64,000 bases of DNA, taken from assembly GCA_032717465.1 (NCBI GenBank), contig JAVRFU010000145.1, positions 62,001 to 126,000 of the forward strand, in the 5' to 3' direction. Both the position numbers and the translations under genes were made by a program. Below the pieces are notes generated by a model. It worked only from the letters and a program-made list of their open reading frames with translations, was not told the DNA's origin and made no database searches. Shown piece after piece: positions 1 through 9,060 of this stretch (within the stretch, counting starts at the first letter, position 1; the number at the start of each line of letters is the position of its first letter). This DNA is from Coenobita brevimanus (Eukaryota; Arthropoda; Malacostraca; Decapoda; Coenobitidae).

Positions 1-372
1 CACCTCGACCTAACGGCCAACTGGAATGACTTTAAACAAGATATAACCACAACATTTACTAACTTTCATATCTCCGGTGATGGAACACTAGAGGAAATCG
101 ATCAATCTCTTGAAAGATGGTACTCCAACATAAATATTGCAATCAACAACAACATCCCTACAACAACACATAGAACAATCACTACTCCTAAACACAACAG
201 AGACACACAGATCCTCATCAATCAATACAATGCATTAAGAACTCACTCCCAAACACATGGTTGGACACGAGATCCATTTAGACTATACAAACTACTTCAA
301 ACTCAACTACACACATCCCTTCTAACAGAACACAACACACATTGGGCAAACACTATTGCAAACACCGCCAAT

Positions 373-787
373 CGAAGTGGAGGAGCCTCTTCCACCTTCA
401 CCACCGCCTGCCGCCATCGCTCTCTCTTCTTCTCCCCCTCCACCTAAGAAGAGGAAGAAACAAAAGAAGAAAGGGGGAAAGACCAAGAGCGACCCCTCCT
501 CCGTTGCTCGCCGGATCGAGGCCCTCCTTCCACCACTCTCAGGGACTCGTGATCTCGATGCCCGCACGGATGCGGACCTAGAAGAGCTACTCTTCTGCCT
601 CACGGATCCGATCAACGACGACGATACACTGCCTCTCGTCTACCAGACTCTGTATCAGAAGATCCGTGAGGCATACATCTCCAACTCCCTCTCTCCATCT
701 GAGGAAGCCGCCATCCGTGAGGGCATCGAGTTCGACCTACCACATGCTGCCCTGGTCAACTATATAGCCACCAGACTGCTCTCTTAA
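373..787 (+). pseudogene. C-terminal part of the CSD-retroposon protein, 5' truncated
   Basis: The open frame encodes the Pro/Lys-rich linker (PPPPKKRKKQKKKGGKTK) and then the conserved C-terminal domain from SVARRIEALLPPLSG to VNYIATRLLS and TAA. It matches the C-termini of the copies at 4891 and 5898 on the other strand over about 110 residues with few substitutions. The N-terminal cold-shock domain is missing because the copy begins inside the linker. Function of this domain is unknown. Confidence 0.75.
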
Positions 788-912
788 CTGCTGAGCCACG
801 CCTGATCCTGTCCTGCCTTGCTGCTTCGGCTTGCAGTTATTGTCACCGCTATGCTCTCTTTTGAGAGCTTTGTTTTTGCCATTCCTCTGACGGGCTCTCT
901 CTTTGCCCGTGT

Positions 913-930
913 CCTCACCTTATTGTGAGG
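913..930 (+). promoter_or_regulatory. 3' UTR terminal hairpin of CSD retroposon, first copy
   Basis: CCTCAC pairs with GTGAGG across a 6-base loop, just 5' of the tail AAATATCAC. The same stem recurs at 1126-1143, 4748-4765, 5690-5707 and 9897-9915, with a compensating base-pair change in two of them. It is a candidate recognition structure for a LINE reverse transcriptase; that role is inferred. Confidence 0.6.
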
Positions 931-3049
931 CAAATATCACAAAAAAAAAAAAAAAAAAAGCTGCCCTCGTCAACTATATCGCCACCAGACTGCTCTCGTA
1001 ACTGCTGAGCCACGCCTGATCTTGTCCTGCCTTGCTGCTTCGTCTTGCAGTTTTTGTCACCACTATGCTCTCGTTTGAGAGCTACTTTATGCCACTTCTC
1101 TGACGGGCTCTGTGTTTGCCCGTGTCCTCACCATGTTGTGAGGTAAATATCACAACAACAACCGCCAATCTTTATAATGATCCCTCCACATTTTGGCGTC
1201 AAATAAAAATCCTCTCAGGAACTTCAACCCCCGACCCTCATTACGTATTAGATCATCTGGGAAACAGACAACACTCAGCCTCTGAAAAAGAAAGAACACA
1301 TAGGCGACACTGGGAGTCCATCTTTCAAGAGATCGAAGAAGAACAGGACAACAACAGACACGACAATACGATAAAAGAATTCCTTACCAACAACGTAGAT
1401 AGATTAACACCGTACCACTCAGCTCACCCCGATAGATTAGACTCAAACACAATATTTACCACTCCTATCACGGCAGACGAAATTACCTCTATTATTAAGA
1501 ACTTAAAAAAGACTTGTCCGGGAGAAAGTGGATATAATAAAACTATACTATCCAATCTCCCCAATATAGCCATTGAAAATTTAAAAAACATATTTAATGC
1601 AACCATCTCTGCAGGATATTTCCCCGACAAATTTAAAGAAGCCATCATAAAATTAATCCCAAAAAAGAACAAGAACCCACATCTCGTAGAGAATTACAGA
1701 CCCATCTCTCTTTTAGAAGTCCCTGGAAAGGTACTAGAGAGAATAATTAATAAAAGGCTCAGATTACACCTTGAATCTGAGAATCTATATAATCAGAATC
1801 AATACGGTTTTCGACTACTAAGGGGCACCACTCAAGCAATTGCAATAGCATCAGAACATATAGCAATAAGTAAATCTAACAAAGGACAATGCCACATCAT
1901 CCTTAGAGATGTAACAAAAGCCTTTGACAAGGTGTGGCATTTAGGACTTAAATATAAATTACTTAATCTAAACCTCCCAACTATAACTGAAAAAATTCTC
2001 TGTGATTTTCTTGATGACAGAAAGGTTAAAATCAAAATAAATAATTACACAGGGGCTAGCTTTGCTCTGGAAAGCGGGGTTCCTCAAGGGAGCGTACTCT
2101 CACCAACTCTTTACTCTATTTTCACCAGTGACTCCCCACAAGCAACCCATGGCATCAATATAAGTTACGCTGACGATATTTCCCAAATTATTAACTATCC
2201 TGGACATTCTAGAAGGATCATGAACTCAAGAACTGAAAGCGAAGTCGAGAAAATTAACGAATATGAATCAAAATGGAAAATACAAACTAACATAAATAAA
2301 TTTTCCGTCATTCAACTTGCCAACACCAAAAAAGAACCTTTAATAATTAATGAAGAAATAACTGACTTCAAAGAAGAGGGAAAAATACTTGGTTTTAAAC
2401 TTAACTCAAGAGGCTATCTTCCCAGTGTAGGCTACAGGATAGAAAACAAAAAGCCACAGGAGCATTATCCCGCTTACTCAGATTCAAGAACATGCCTATA
2501 AAAGTCAAATCCCACCTTGTCAAAGCACTGATCCTCCCCATACTAGAATATCTCCCCATTCCCACACACACCTTCAGCTATACCCAACTTAAAAAACTAC
2601 AAATCTTACAAAACAAAGCCCTCAGATTTGCAACTAATCAGCAGTACCCTTACACACTTAACACGGAACAAATACACGCCATAACCAAAACCAAACCATT
2701 AAACATAAGATTACATAACCAAGCTAAAAAAATCTGGAGTAAAATCGAGGAAATAGACCCCGAAACATACAACGCACTAACTTACAACCACAACATCAAT
2801 GAGGAGAATCGCTCTTTCCATAAATGGTTCCCTAGTAGTTTAAAAACCATAATAAACAACCATGACCCTATACCAATTTACTAAACTCAACCAAAACGTT
2901 AAGTCACGCATGACTTGTATCCAAACTACTCAATCTCACAATACAAAAACCCACCTAATTACGACATAACCCAATTACGACATAAACCCAAACATCCCAA
3001 CCAAACCCTCAAAAAGCTAGCTAGCTAGCTCAATTCAAACATACACAAC

Positions 3050-3260
3050 ATATGAACGCACACCCACGCACACGCACACACACGCTCACATCCACACGCA
3101 CATACGCTCACACACGCACACACACAAACATACACAGTCAAAACCACCATATGTACTTACCAAACTAACACAATATACAAAACAAAGCACTTACCTAACT
3201 AACTCAATAAACAAAATAAAAGCAGTTACCTAACTAATACTATAAACAAAACAAAAGCAC
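3050..3260 (+). repeat. CA-rich stretch and three ~40-bp tandem repeats at the LINE 3' end
   Basis: A CACGCACACAC-rich run (3057-3130) is followed by three imperfect units, each holding a CAAA-ACTTACC-TAACTAA-like core and an AAACAAAAGCA-like end. The last unit ends at about 3260. Terminal short repeats of this kind are common at LINE 3' ends. Confidence 0.6.
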
Positions 3261-3611
3261 GGTGGCCAGCCCACCAACTGTCTACTCCCCCTTCCTTCCT
3301 CTTTCTTACTATCCCTTCCCCTGTTCTCTCTTCTTTCCTCCACCTTCCTATAAAAAAAAAAAAAATGCGGCGGTGCCCCTCAGTATCGCTCTTGCAGGGG
3401 AGGGGTGTACATGTAAGTCAGTTAGATCCGTGGCGCCCAACTGTCTACCTGGACGCATCACTGTCCCATGCACCAGGCACCAGGTTCAGTTACCGCATGT
3501 CAGAGGGGGGAGGCAGACGTGTGATACCCAACTCCGCGGTGCCTGGCTGCATGGCCACAACATACCAGTGCCACATCAGCCTTGTTATGACAAGTGAGGA
3601 ATTTACAGTGT
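3261..3611. other. Unassigned spacer
   Basis: A pyrimidine-rich stretch, A14 at 3352-3365, then about 240 bases of mixed sequence. Short open frames here have no recognisable domain or start context. I see no gene. Confidence 0.5.
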
Positions 3612-4432
3612 GATCTCGCATCTAAGGAGTTCACATCTAACGACACCATTGGACCTCTACCCATATTCGTATCTAACGTGGAAGTTTCCGTCTAACGAAA
3701 AAAAATCCCGGGCGAGCGGTTCAAATCTGTCGCCACCTTGGTCTAGTGCGTGGACGGGAAAGATGTTACCCTTTGCTACAGAAACTAAACCAGCTCAGTG
3801 AAACCTATGCAAAGAAAGTGAATGAAAGAAGATAAACAGTTACCGGTATCACCGAATATTTAAACAAACGCCATGAGCTTGGGGAAGTTGTGGCAAATCT
3901 CGATCGAAATGAAGGATAAGAGTGTGAGTGATGATGGAAATGAAGGATAAGACTGTGAGTGATGTCGATGAAAACATGGGAATCTTCATGGTGACATTCA
4001 TGATGACTTTTCTGGATTTGTTGGGAAGGAAAAGAATGCAGACAAAAAGATAACAAAACTCGGGGAGGCATCGCGAGAGGCAATGGAGAGCGAGAGGTGG
4101 GAGGAGGGTGGTTGTGCTGGTGGCGTAGGTGAGAAGGAGCGGCCCAGTAGCCTTCCTTCCCGCCTCGGATACCACCTTAAGCACCTCATTTATCACTCAC
4201 AGGTGAGTTATCGATATTATTTCTTCTTTATTTTATATTTTATGTCACTATGTATGATTATATGACAAATTAACGACAATAACTTACATAATGAGTGAAA
4301 ATAGGGTCAAAATAGGGGTTAGATCCAGTTTTTACCTATTATAATTTTCCCCATATGTTTATGTATCGGCATCTAATGAAGTCGCATGTAACGAGTGGTT
4401 TTTGGTACCTATTACACGTTAGATGCGAGATC
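3612..4432. mobile_element. MITE-like element with 14-bp terminal inverted repeats
   Basis: GATCTCGCATCTAA (3612-3625) is matched by its perfect reverse complement at 4419-4432. Near the left end the motif recurs as CACATCTAACGA, CGTATCTAACGT and CCGTCTAACGAA, and on the right as GCATCTAATGAA and CGCATGTAACGA. Repeated subterminal motifs of the form TCTAACG are seen in pogo/Tigger-type elements. No transposase is visible, so it is non-autonomous. Family is inferred. Confidence 0.55.
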
Positions 4433-4719
4433 TTATTATTCAGGGAGTTTCCAAACGCTGCTCTCTCTCATTAGGGCTGCTCCAACATCCACTGCCCTAC
4501 CTTGTATCTCTTCTATAACCCCATCCATATATAGACTGAACAACCATGAGGACATGACACATCCCTATTTCAGTCCAACATTCAAATAGAAAAATTCACT
4601 CGGTTCACTATCCACACGCACCGCATCCTTAGCACCCTCATAAATACCCTTCACGGCCTTCAGCAACTTCCCATTTTCTCCATATATTCTTAATACTTTC
4701 CACAATCCTTGTCTGTCCA
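4433..4719 (-). pseudogene. RTE-like reverse transcriptase fragment, left half of a split copy
   Basis: The minus-strand translation reads RQGLWKVLRIYGENGKLL, followed by a conserved RT stretch and a GCVMSSWLFSLYMDG-like box 4. It joins in frame to 7209-7460 (AFVDLKKAYDRVDRQ) once the insertion 4720-7208 and one 11-bp repeat are removed, giving the normal AYDRVDRQGLWKVL. It carries an in-frame stop and is not functional. Confidence 0.8.
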
Positions 4720-4747
4720 GTTGTTGTTGTTGTTGTTGTGATATTTG

Positions 4748-4788
4748 CCTCACAACGTGGTGAGGACACGGGCAAACATAGAGCCCGT
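4748..4788 (-). promoter_or_regulatory. Two 3' UTR hairpins, truncated copy
   Basis: On the minus strand an ACGGGC/GCCCGT stem (4768-4788) is followed by a CCTCAC/GTGAGG stem (4748-4765), and then AAATATCAC and the (CAA)n tail. Order and spacing match the other copies in the window. Confidence 0.6.
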
Positions 4789-4890
4789 CAGGGATGTAGC
4801 AAAAAGTTGCTCTCAAAACGAGAGCATAGCGGTGACAAGACTGCAAGACGAGGCAGCCAAGGCAGGACAAGATCAAGCGTGGCTCGGCAG

Positions 4891-5668
4891 TTACGAGAGC
4901 AGTCTGGTGGCTATATAGTTGACCAGGGCAGCACGTGGTGGGTCGAACCCGATGCCCTCACGGATGGCGGCTTCCTCAGATGGAGAGACGGAGTTGGAGA
5001 TGTATGCCTCACGGATCTTCTGATACAGAGTCTGGTAGACGAGGGGCAGTGTATCGTCGTCGTTGATCGGATCCGTGAGGCAGAAGAGTAGCTCTTCTAG
5101 GTCCGCATCCGTGCGGGTATCGAGATCACAAGTGCCTGAGAGTGGTGGAAGGAGGGCCTCGATCCGGCGAGCAACGGTGGAAGGGTCGCTCTTGGTTTTT
5201 CCCCCTTTCTTCTTTGGTTTCTTCTTCATCTCCTTAGGTGGAGGAGGATAAGAAGAGCGAGCGATGGCGGCAGGCGGTGGTGAAGGTGGAAGAGGCTCCT
5301 CCACTTCGTCAGGAGCAGATGGAGAAGGCAAGGAGGAGGGCTCTACTACGTCCAGATGTACTGAAGGGACGGGAGACGAGACACGCTCCCTCTCAGCTCC
5401 TGACGAAGGGAGGTGAACCTCCACAACAGTCTCCCCATGCTCGATGTCCATGGCCTGTGACGGTTCCGGGTCGGTGATCGTAGTTTCGATGGTGGTGGCG
5501 CCAGTCGTCCGGTTGAGAGGGGTATCCAAACACAGCCGTTTTCCCGGTGTCGTGCGAGATGGTGGTGGCTGCTGTCGCCGGGCCTGACGCTCCTGACGAG
5601 GGGGGAGACGAGGATCGCGGGTGAAGCTTCGGGGAATGGCAAGGCGTGGAAGGCCGTTCTCCTCAAAT
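4891..5668 (-). pseudogene. CSD-retroposon protein, 5'-truncated copy
   Basis: An open frame from the residues FEENGLPRLAIPRSF to VNYIATRLLS and stop, without the cold-shock domain. It keeps the Arg/Pro-rich segment (DPRLPPRQERQARR), the Ser/Pro/Glu-rich linker, the lysine stretch (KKKPKKKGGKTK) and the C-terminal domain. Upstream in the same frame lies 3' UTR of the neighbouring full copy, so any protein starting there would be an artefact of the dimer junction. Divergence from the full copy is visible but the frame has stayed open, so both are fairly young or were under selection before insertion. Confidence 0.7.
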
Positions 5669-5689
5669 GTTGTTGTTGTGTAATATTCT

Positions 5690-5729
5690 CCCCACAACAT
5701 GGTGGGGAACGGGCAAACAAAGAGCCCGT
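5690..5729 (-). promoter_or_regulatory. Two 3' UTR hairpins, full-length copy
   Basis: The minus strand carries an ACGGGC/GCCCGT stem (5709-5729) and then a CCCCAC/GTGGGG stem (5690-5707). Relative to the copy at 4748 the third base pair has changed from T-A to C-G on both sides of the stem, a compensatory change that favours a real RNA hairpin. Confidence 0.62.
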
Positions 5730-5897
5730 CACGGGAAAAAGCAAATAAAAAAGCAGACAAAACGACGGGAAAAAAAAAAAAAAAAAAAAAGTAAAGCAGA
5801 GACGGCAGCCAGAATAAAGACGAGGCAAGGGCGGCAAACAGGCAAGGGGCAACTGCAGAGGATGGAAGTGGGCAGTGACTGATGGAAAGCAGCAGGA

Positions 5898-7169
5898 TTA
5901 CGAAAGCAGTCTGACTGCGATGTAGTGGACCAATGCAGCTCTAGGTGGATCAAACTCGACGCCCTCACGGATCACGGCTTCCTGAGATGGAGAAAGGGAG
6001 TTGGAAAGATACGCCTCACGGAAATCCTTGTACAATTGCCGATAGACATGTGGCAATGTGTCCTGGTCGTTAATAGGATCCGTGAGGTCGTATAGAAGTT
6101 CTTCTAAGTCCGTATCCGTGCGGGCGTCGAGTGTAGCTTGGTCAGAAAGGGGCGGTAGAAGAGCCTCGAGGCGGCGTGCGACAGTGGAGGGGTCAGCCTT
6201 GTCCTTCCCCCCTTTCTTCTTCGATTTTTTCCTCTTCTCCTTAGGTGGAGGGGGAGAAGAGGGGCGAGCAATGGCAGCAGGCGGTGGTGGAGGAGGAAGA
6301 GGAAGAGGCACCTCCTCTTCGTCAGGAGCAGATGGAGAAGTCAAGGAGGGCGGCTCTGCTTCGTCCAGATGGACGGAAGGGACGGGAGAAGAGACACGCT
6401 CCCCCTCAGCTCCTGACGAAGGGAGGTGAACCTCCACGACTGTCTCTCCATGCTCAAGTTCCATGGCCTGTATCGGTTCCGGGTCGGTAAGGAGTGGTTC
6501 GGTAGTGGTGGTGCCAGTCGCCCTGTTGAGAGGGGCATCCAGCCTCAGCCGTTTCCGCGGTGTTGTGCGGGGAGGTGGAGGCTGCGGCCGCCGGGCCTGA
6601 CGCTCCTGACGAGGGGGGTGACGAGGATCGCGGGTGAAGCTCCGGGGAATAGTAAGGCGTGGAAGGCCGTTCTCCTTAAAGATTTGAGGAAGGAGAACAG
6701 CCAGAACCGCCTTACTACCCCCACTAAAAGCTTCAGCCGTCGCGATACACATCGCAACGAGTGTGTTCGTATCGCCAGAACTCCCAGGACCCCTAGGCTG
6801 GCGTCTCGGGGCCGGGGGGCGGCGCCGTGCATGAGCAGAGCCCTGCACGGCAACATCACCCGGTCCAGTGACATCCGTAGCCTCGGGACCCATGTAAGCC
6901 TGTACAACACGAAACTCCACTGTCTCTCCCTCGCCAAGAGAGCGCTGGAAATGCCGTGGATTTGGTGCAACGATCTCAGAAACGTGTACGAAAACATCAG
7001 CGCCAGTGTCGCGGCGCTTGATGAAACCGTAACACGATCTCACGTTGGACCAATTCACGGTTCCCTGGATGGTAGTGGCTCCTGGCGGCACGGATCTGCT
7101 GTTGGATGCCCCCCTCAACGGGTCGCAGGCACGAGCAGAGTCGCTGGAAGTCTCACGGAGCTCGGGCAT
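5898..7169 (-). CDS. CSD-retroposon protein: Y-box-type cold-shock domain plus repeat-specific C-terminal domain
   Basis: This is an intact 423-residue frame starting MPELRETSSD, 39 bases inside the element's 5' end; an upstream in-frame Met belongs to the interrupted RTE. Residues ~34-110 form a cold-shock domain like that of Y-box proteins: GTVNWSNVRSCYGFIKR (RNP1 region), DVFVHVSEI (RNP2 region), GEGETVEFRVV and TGPGDVAVQGS. Y-box cold-shock domains bind single-stranded nucleic acid and act as chaperones. An Arg/Pro-rich region follows (RRRPPAPRRQPRGPG), then a Pro/Glu-rich linker, a basic run (KEKRKKSKKKGGKDK), and a domain from VARRLEALLPPLS to the end, shared with the three other copies. 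No RT or nuclease domain is present. A nucleic-acid chaperone role in retroposition is inference. Confidence 0.8.
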   Translation of the reverse strand: MPELRETSSDSARACDPLRGASNSRSVPPGATTIQGTVNWSNVRSCYGFIKRRDTGADVFVHVSEIVAPNPRHFQRSLGEGETVEFRVVQAYMGPEATDVTGPGDVAVQGSAHARRRPPAPRRQPRGPGSSGDTNTLVAMCIATAEAFSGGSKAVLAVLLPQIFKENGLPRLTIPRSFTRDPRHPPRQERQARRPQPPPPRTTPRKRLRLDAPLNRATGTTTTEPLLTDPEPIQAMELEHGETVVEVHLPSSGAEGERVSSPVPSVHLDEAEPPSLTSPSAPDEEEVPLPLPPPPPPAAIARPSSPPPPKEKRKKSKKKGGKDKADPSTVARRLEALLPPLSDQATLDARTDTDLEELLYDLTDPINDQDTLPHVYRQLYKDFREAYLSNSLSPSQEAVIREGVEFDPPRAALVHYIAVRLLS

Positions 7170-7208
7170 AGTGACGACTGGCCAGGCCAAGCTATGCAAG
7201 AGGAGTCG

Positions 7209-7460
7209 TTGTCTGTCCACCCTGTCATATGCTTTCTTCAAATCCACGAAGGCCGTATACAATTTCTTTCCCTTCTCTAGAAATTTTTCCACTAAAGACC
7301 TAAGAATATCTGATCTACACAACCTCTTTCCTTCCTAAAACCTCCCTGTTCTTATATCCCTAACTCTGTCAATATCTTACCACATACTTTTCTTGTTACG
7401 CTAAGACAAATGCCCTGTGATTACCACACACTTCTTCTTTCCCCTTTTCCCTGATCACAG
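7209..7460 (-). pseudogene. RTE-like reverse transcriptase fragment, right half of the split copy
   Basis: The minus strand reads SDILRSLVEKFLEKGKKLY, TAFVDLKKAYDRVDRQ, the palm region with the first catalytic Asp of an RTE/endonuclease-RT-type LINE. Upstream (7345-7460) there are decayed traces of the CGNHRGI-like fingers motif, with stops. Confidence 0.75.
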
Positions 7461-8084
7461 AAGAATGTAGTAACGGAGCAGAATCAGAAATAAACCGGTA
7501 AGAAAGAGGTGTTGGTAAGCTTCATGACCGTACCAGAATACCGCCCCCAGACTGCCTGCCAGCCTGCTCACGCTAAAGGTAATAGCATGTGTTTAGCCTA
7601 GAACTATATCACGTAATTCAGCTAAACAATTCATCACATTCGCTCCTGTGCCACGCTAAAATGTGGTGGTAGTAGTAGTACTACTACTAGTAGTAGTAGT
7701 TGTTGCCTAGGCAGTCTGGTCGAACAGCCCCGAGTCCCTAAGGAAGGTCACGGCTGAGACCGGGCTTTCCCACAGAGCTCTCAAGGAGTGTACAGTATGT
7801 TGTGTTGTTGGCGTAGGTGATTGTTTGCAATGCAGTCTTGCATAATGTGCCTAATAGTATGGGGTGCTGTGTTGCAGATTGTGTGCAGTGCATTCTTGCA
7901 TAATGTGCTTAATGGTATGGGGTGCTGCGTTGCATCCTGGACAGGCATCAACGACGGAGTCATCCAGCCTTTTCTGGTAACTCAAGAGGGCTGGATGATG
8001 CCCACATCTCAGCCTGGCCAGGTGGACTCTGTCCTCACGAGGGAAATAGGATTCAGAAGGGTGGATATCAGGAGGCCGTGCATG
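7461..8084. other. Unassigned spacer with short tandem duplications
   Basis: Contains a (GTA)n/(CTA)n inverted pair at 7666-7700, and a ~56-bp unit present twice in tandem at about 7815-7930 (CTTGCATAATGTGC then GTATGGGGTGCTG in each). No coding domain is visible. Confidence 0.5.
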
Positions 8085-8400
8085 CAGCTGTGTATTGTCT
8101 TTAAGAACAAGGCCCTAAAAATAATCACAGGCTGCACAGCTACTACACCCACAGACCACCTACTGCACATCAAGAAGCCAAAGTCTTCAAAGTCGAGGAT
8201 CATCTAGACATGAGAGGCAAACAAATTCTTGCCGCAGCCTCCACAAACCCACGCCATCCACTACACGATATGGCAGCACATCCACACACACATCAAGGAA
8301 TATAAAAACAACACCCAGCACACGATATCATACACAAATACTGTCATCTCTCCCGCTTCAGACCAGCTTCCAGAAGCTAAAATATGATAAATAGCCTTGC
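8085..8400 (+). pseudogene. Jockey-like LINE C-terminal fragment
   Basis: Translation gives FKNKALKIITGCTATTPTDHLL, then after a frame change a KSRIIxT/EANKFLPQ stretch and PQTHAIHYTIW. The 'NKALRxxTGCxxTTPxxHL' pattern is the post-RT region typical of Jockey-type ORF2 in arthropods. Stops and frame changes make it a relic. Confidence 0.6.
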
Positions 8401-8449
8401 TGGTACACACGACGATAGATAGGTGGCACCCATAAATATAAAGCATTGT

Positions 8450-9060
8450 TACAAACGTTTGGTGCTAGTTTGCGGTGTTAGGAGCGTAATGCTGTATGGT
8501 AATGAGGCCTGGCAGTAAAGGCAGAGGATATTCGTAGACTCAGACTAACAAAAATGACTGATTTGGTGGATGTGTAGTGTGTTCTTGAATGCCAGGCCTG
8601 AGGGGGCTAGGTTTATGAAGGAAGAGTTGAAAGGAAGGATGGGAGTAGAGAGTACTGTTGTAATGAGGAGAGGTAGATTGAGATGGTTTGGGAGGAAGGA
8701 TGGGGCTGGAGTGTATTGGTGTTGTGATGAGTAGATTGAGATGGTTTGGGAGGAAGGATGGGGCTGGAGTGTATTGGTGCTGTGATGCAGAGAGGTAGTT
8801 TGAGATGGTTTGGGAGGAAGGATGGGACTGGAGTGTATTGGTGCTGTGATGAAGAGAGGTAGATTGAGATGGTTTGGGAGGAAGGATGGGGCTGGAGTGT
8901 ACTGGTGTTGTGATGAGGAGCGGTAGATTGAGATGGTTTGGGCATGTGGAGAGGCTGGAGGATGACAGCTGGGTGCGGAAAGTGAAAAGTGTAAAGGTCG
9001 GGGGCAGGCACACCGAAAAAGACCTGGGACGAGGTCATAGAGGCTGCCAGAGATAGAGCA
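8450..9060 (+). mobile_element. RTE-like LINE 3' fragment containing an expanded minisatellite
   Basis: It begins with GTAATGCTGTATGGTAATGAG, encoding the VMLYGNE motif that follows the RT in RTE-like ORF2s. It ends with RLRWFGHVERLEDD (8924-8975), the last conserved block of these proteins. A homologous fragment at 59,420-59,730 has the same layout without the tandem expansion. The frame is broken. Confidence 0.75.
8640..8945 (+). repeat. Minisatellite, ~60-bp unit, about five copies
   Basis: The unit GTAGATTGAGATGGTTTGGG, AGGAAGGATGGGGCTGGAGT and GTATTGGTGTTGTGATGA recurs with small changes, one unit lacking its central GAGGAGA part. The unit encodes part of the LRWFG block of the host LINE, so it is an internal expansion of coding sequence. 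Confidence 0.85.

Larger units (their letters stand above)
373..1160 (+). mobile_element. CSD retroposon, dimeric insertion in a LINE
   Basis: The insertion is flanked by the 9-bp direct repeat ACCGCCAAT (364-372 and 1161-1169). It holds two joined pieces of one repeat family. A first piece (373 to about 958) is truncated at its 5' end within the coding region and ends in A19 at about 940-958. A second, shorter piece (about 960-1160) starts near the 3' end of the same coding frame and finishes with a CAA-rich tail. Both carry the family's 3' UTR hairpins (913-930 and 1126-1143). One TSD pair encloses both pieces, so they arrived together. Confidence 0.85.
1..2884 (+). pseudogene. Reverse transcriptase (ORF2) of the Jockey-group LINE, broken
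   Basis: This encodes the RT of a LINE, which copies the element RNA at a nicked target site. After the insertion the frame runs to 2501. It shows the fingers motif ENYRPISLLEVPGKVLE, the palm motif RDVTKAFDKVWH, GVPQGSVLSPTLY and the catalytic box YADDIS near 2166. A one-base frameshift in the A-run near 2448 moves the frame; the thumb/C-terminal part continues to a TAA at 2882 (KALRFATNQQYPYT, TKPLNIRLHNQAKKIW). There are therefore two lesions: the 788-bp insertion and the frameshift. The catalytic aspartates look intact, so decay is modest. Confidence 0.82.
1..3260 (+). mobile_element. Jockey-group non-LTR retrotransposon (LINE), 5' end outside window, interrupted
   Basis: An ORF2-like reading frame is open from base 1 and resumes exactly after a foreign insertion at 373-1160. 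Removing the insertion joins the residues ANTAN to LYNDPSTFW. The element ends with a CA-rich 3' UTR and three imperfect ~40-bp repeats (about 3145-3260). The RT box order and the lack of an RNase H domain after the RT suggest the Jockey/CR1 group; the exact clade is inferred. The 5' part (endonuclease, ORF1) lies beyond the left edge. Confidence 0.85.
4720..7208 (-). mobile_element. CSD retroposon dimer with 11-bp target-site duplication
   Basis: TTGTCTGTCCA occurs at 4709-4719 and 7209-7219, on either side of the insertion. Read on the minus strand, the insert starts at 7208 with a 39-base 5' leader. It then holds a full copy (7208 to about 5669: ORF, 3' UTR, CAA tail), directly followed by a 5'-truncated copy (about 5668-4720) that also ends in (CAA)n. 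Both copies point the same way inside one TSD pair. There is no RT in the element, so it must borrow the machinery of a LINE. I do not recognise a named family. Confidence 0.85.

Noticed and set aside
342..615. Overlapping frames on both strands at 322-615 and similar GC-rich places
   Set aside because: They are shadows of the Pro/Lys-rich linker of the CSD retroposon.
3262..3613. A small secreted or membrane protein at 3262-3597
   Set aside because: The frame crosses an A14 run and has no consistent domain or splice context.
4891..5760. A 289-residue protein starting in the 3' UTR of the neighbouring copy
   Set aside because: The start lies in the dimer junction, so the N-terminal ~30 residues are translated UTR.
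5898..7322. Starting the cold-shock protein at the upstream Met (7322) to make a 474-residue RT-CSD fusion
   Set aside because: The first ~50 residues are RTE sequence plus the retroposon's 5' leader; the 11-bp TSD at 7209-7219 shows the junction is an insertion border.
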